The notes beneath the pieces were generated by a model, which saw only the letters and a program-made list of their open reading frames with translations, was not told the DNA's origin and made no database searches. Position numbers and translations under genes: made by a program. This document shows positions 20,922-22,458 of a stretch of DNA of 22,458 bases, one piece after another. The DNA comes from JALRBM01 sp966186595 (GTDB lineage: Bacteria; Patescibacteriota; Saccharimonadia; Saccharimonadales; Saccharimonadaceae), in assembly GCA_966186595.1 (NCBI GenBank), contig CBIFWO010000015.1:1-22458 (forward strand). Direction: 5' to 3'. Numbering within the stretch: the stretch's first letter is position 1; the number at the start of each line of letters is the position of its first letter.

Positions 20922-20945
20922 GTGTATAGAAGATAACCTTTGTTA

Positions 20946-21422
20946 TTATGGTGCGATGACGAATGTAGGATCGCTACTTGTGGCATCGCCAACGTAGATA
21001 ACTGTCGTGGAGACTGCATTTGTGGTGTAGTCCCAGTATTGGATACGACCTCCGGTGGAGTTCGTACACGATGCCTTACATTGATAGGAGACCGAAGAGG
21101 TACCATTACCACTCGTGAGTCCGAATGGAGTAGCAGCCGCTGATACGACCGAGACACCGGCAGGAAGCTTGGCCGTAGTACCGCTGCTAAAGGCTGCGAT
21201 TGTTGGCGGATAGACATTATTGTCAGCATTGTATGCCTCTGCCACCTTTTGAACAGCATTCGCGTTTGTCTGTGCCTTTGTCGTCTTTGCCCGATTCTGA
21301 ATACCGTTGTAGGCAACAATAACAATCGCGGCGAGGATTGCAATTACGACGATGACGATCAAGAGCTCGACGATAGTGAAACCGCGCTCATCCTTCATCT
21401 TTTTTAGTTTGTTAAGAGTCAT
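20946..21422 (-). CDS. Type IV pilin-like protein, copy 2
   Basis: A 158-residue prepilin of exactly the same length as copy 1. The leader MTLNKLKKMKDERG is followed by FTIVELLIVIVVIAILAAI, with cleavage expected at G14|F15 and E5 in the mature protein. About the first 70 mature residues are nearly the same as in copy 1 (NGIQNRAKTT-x-AQTNANAVQK, YNADNNVYP). The distal half has diverged and contains a Cys pair (QCKASCTNS) lacking in copy 1, probably a disulfide loop. GGGGG lies about 7 nt before the ATG. Several -10-like sequences (TATCAT, TATACA, TATAAA) lie within 55 nt upstream. Confidence 0.93.
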   Translation of the reverse strand: MTLNKLKKMKDERGFTIVELLIVIVVIAILAAIVIVAYNGIQNRAKTTKAQTNANAVQKVAEAYNADNNVYPPTIAAFSSGTTAKLPAGVSVVSAAATPFGLTSGNGTSSVSYQCKASCTNSTGGRIQYWDYTTNAVSTTVIYVGDATSSDPTFVIAP

Positions 21423-21525
21423 TCTCTTGCCCCCTAATTTTTATAGTGTATAACAGTATGATACTACTCTCGTTTTATAAGCGCAAGCGTTATATGTGCA
21501 ATATACGTATACTCAACACATATTT

Positions 21526-22458
21526 TTACTGTTCGGCTACGAAGGATATATTTTCCATAGAGGTCCAGCCGGAATTTGCGTAGCCGGCAATAATAAGCTG
21601 ACCATCTGGCAGAACATCGATGCGGGAATGATTTTCCACAGAGACGCCAGCTATACATAAGCGCTCTTTAGGCCTAAATCCAGGGGGGAGTTGAGCAATC
21701 GTCGTTCCCCAGGCGGTGTTGCCATTTCGTATAAGGCCCTTTACGACGACAATATTATCAGTTCCCTTTTTATATTGAGCGGTTGTGAAGTTTGGATCGT
21801 TACTCACCCATCCATTTTGAAGTGTCAAGTTGGTCCATCCTGTAGTACCTGTCGGGTAATACATTGATTGAGTCGAGAGATAATCTGTTGAATTTGGAAT
21901 TCCTTTTGTTTGTATCGTCGTCCCAATTGCCATTTCGCCGAAGCCATTTGTAGAGGCTGGTAAGTGCATAGTGACTGATCGATGTGCGACGGGTAGAGCT
22001 GCGGTCATGTCGGTTGGGTTATTATTTGTTCCTCCGCGAGCAAGGCCCCTTGTATGGACACGGCCTTGAGAATCAAGCGTAGAACCAAGTGGCGCCCAAT
22101 CGCCCCCTAAGAGGGTTGCATAGTTATTCCAGCCATTTTGAAATGTGACATTAGTCCAGCTATATGGTGCAGTACTCGCGACAAAACGAATGCCATCGAG
22201 TATGAGCCAGCCAGCACCTCCACGCATTATTCGCACATCTCCGTTTGGCAAAACATCGATGCGGCTGGATCCGCCTTGTGTATCAGTTTGGAAGATAAGG
22301 CGATGGGTGGGGCGATAGCCTACGGGTAGATTCATAATAGTAGTATCGAAGTTGGTATTCCCATCCTTTATAACCCCTTTCAGCACAACCACATCGGCGG
22401 TGGTTTTTGCGTATCCGGGGGTTGAGAATCCACCGGTTCCAGGAGGGGTTGAATCATA
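21526..22458 (-). CDS. Modular repeat surface protein with phage-tail-like domains (5' end outside the window)
   Basis: The frame is open to the window edge, so the N-terminus is missing; 310 residues are visible. It is built of beta-rich modules of about 95-110 residues. One module contains WTNVTFQNGW and another WTNLTLQNGW. Each module end has a GYRP/GFRP turn, then SRIDVLPNGDVRI or SRIDVLPDGQLII, then GIRFVAS or NISFVAE. VVVLKGVIKDGNT matches IVVVKGLIRNGNT in the next copy. Modules of this look occur in phage tail/receptor-binding proteins and bacterial surface proteins. Its place beside two pilins suggests an adhesin-like external protein, which is an inference. Whether it has a signal peptide or pilin-like N-terminus cannot be seen. 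Confidence 0.75.
   Translation of the reverse strand, partial: YDSTPPGTGGFSTPGYAKTTADVVVLKGVIKDGNTNFDTTIMNLPVGYRPTHRLIFQTDTQGGSSRIDVLPNGDVRIMRGGAGWLILDGIRFVASTAPYSWTNVTFQNGWNNYATLLGGDWAPLGSTLDSQGRVHTRGLARGGTNNNPTDMTAALPVAHRSVTMHLPASTNGFGEMAIGTTIQTKGIPNSTDYLSTQSMYYPTGTTGWTNLTLQNGWVSNDPNFTTAQYKKGTDNIVVVKGLIRNGNTAWGTTIAQLPPGFRPKERLCIAGVSVENHSRIDVLPDGQLIIAGYANSGWTSMENISFVAEQ

Noticed and set aside
1..22458. CRISPR array, insertion sequence, integrase or prophage
   Set aside because: No regularly spaced repeats, transposase, integrase or phage structural genes are present. The tail-like modules at the right edge stand alone within the visible sequence.

Overview
The window looks like a chromosomal segment of a Candidatus Saccharibacteria (TM7) or closely related Patescibacteria genome. 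The grounds are the MurT/GatD lipid II amidation pair, an XRE-helix-turn-helix/MurA fusion, paired type IV pilins, a membrane-anchored Clp-like ATPase, very tight gene packing and ordinary stop codon use (TGA is read as stop). No taxonomic marker such as rRNA is present, so this assignment is an inference. There is no CRISPR array, insertion sequence or prophage.

Layout. 1-5376: tRNA-Pro; an ArnT/PMT-like membrane glycosyltransferase and an OpgC-like membrane acyltransferase, convergent; a Bcp peroxiredoxin; and the murT-gatD operon. 5422-8527: a three-gene operon of a small membrane protein, a two-domain Clp-like AAA+ protein with N-terminal membrane segments and several degenerate motifs, and a DUF1653 protein. 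8505-11056: small hypothetical and membrane proteins, then a C39-peptidase-like plus HEAT-repeat gene pair closed by a strong terminator. 11083-15567: a run of mostly single-gene minus-strand units: a secreted protein, two P-loop kinases, a 41-residue protein, a CIRCE-controlled Hsp20, a Cap15-like two-TM beta-barrel protein, a TfoX-N protein and an EMAP/tRNA-binding OB-fold protein. 15641-17228: tRNA-Arg, a 39-residue Cys-rich ORF, tRNA-Gly, two hypothetical genes and tRNA-His. 17282-20332: the HTH-MurA fusion, with a palindrome over its own promoter, divergent from glyA. 20337-22458: two paralogous type IV pilins and the 3' part of a repetitive surface protein with phage-tail-like modules, cut by the window edge.

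Two modes of translation start stand out. Eight genes have a TATAAT-like -10 box exactly 6 nt before the start codon, two have it 7 nt before and one 8 nt before, and none has a Shine-Dalgarno. Their mRNAs should be leaderless. A second group (hsp20, glyA, the secreted protein, the pilins and the small ORFs) has real leaders with purine-rich Shine-Dalgarno sites. I used this pattern to correct several start codons.

Cell-envelope work is the main theme. MurA makes the first committed peptidoglycan precursor, MurT/GatD amidate lipid II, the glycosyltransferase and acyltransferase probably decorate surface glycans, and the pilins and modular protein face outward, as expected for an epibiont. The items most worth following up are the Cap15-like orphan, the HTH-MurA fusion with its putative operator, the Clp-like ATPase lacking its pore loops, and the leaderless promoter architecture.
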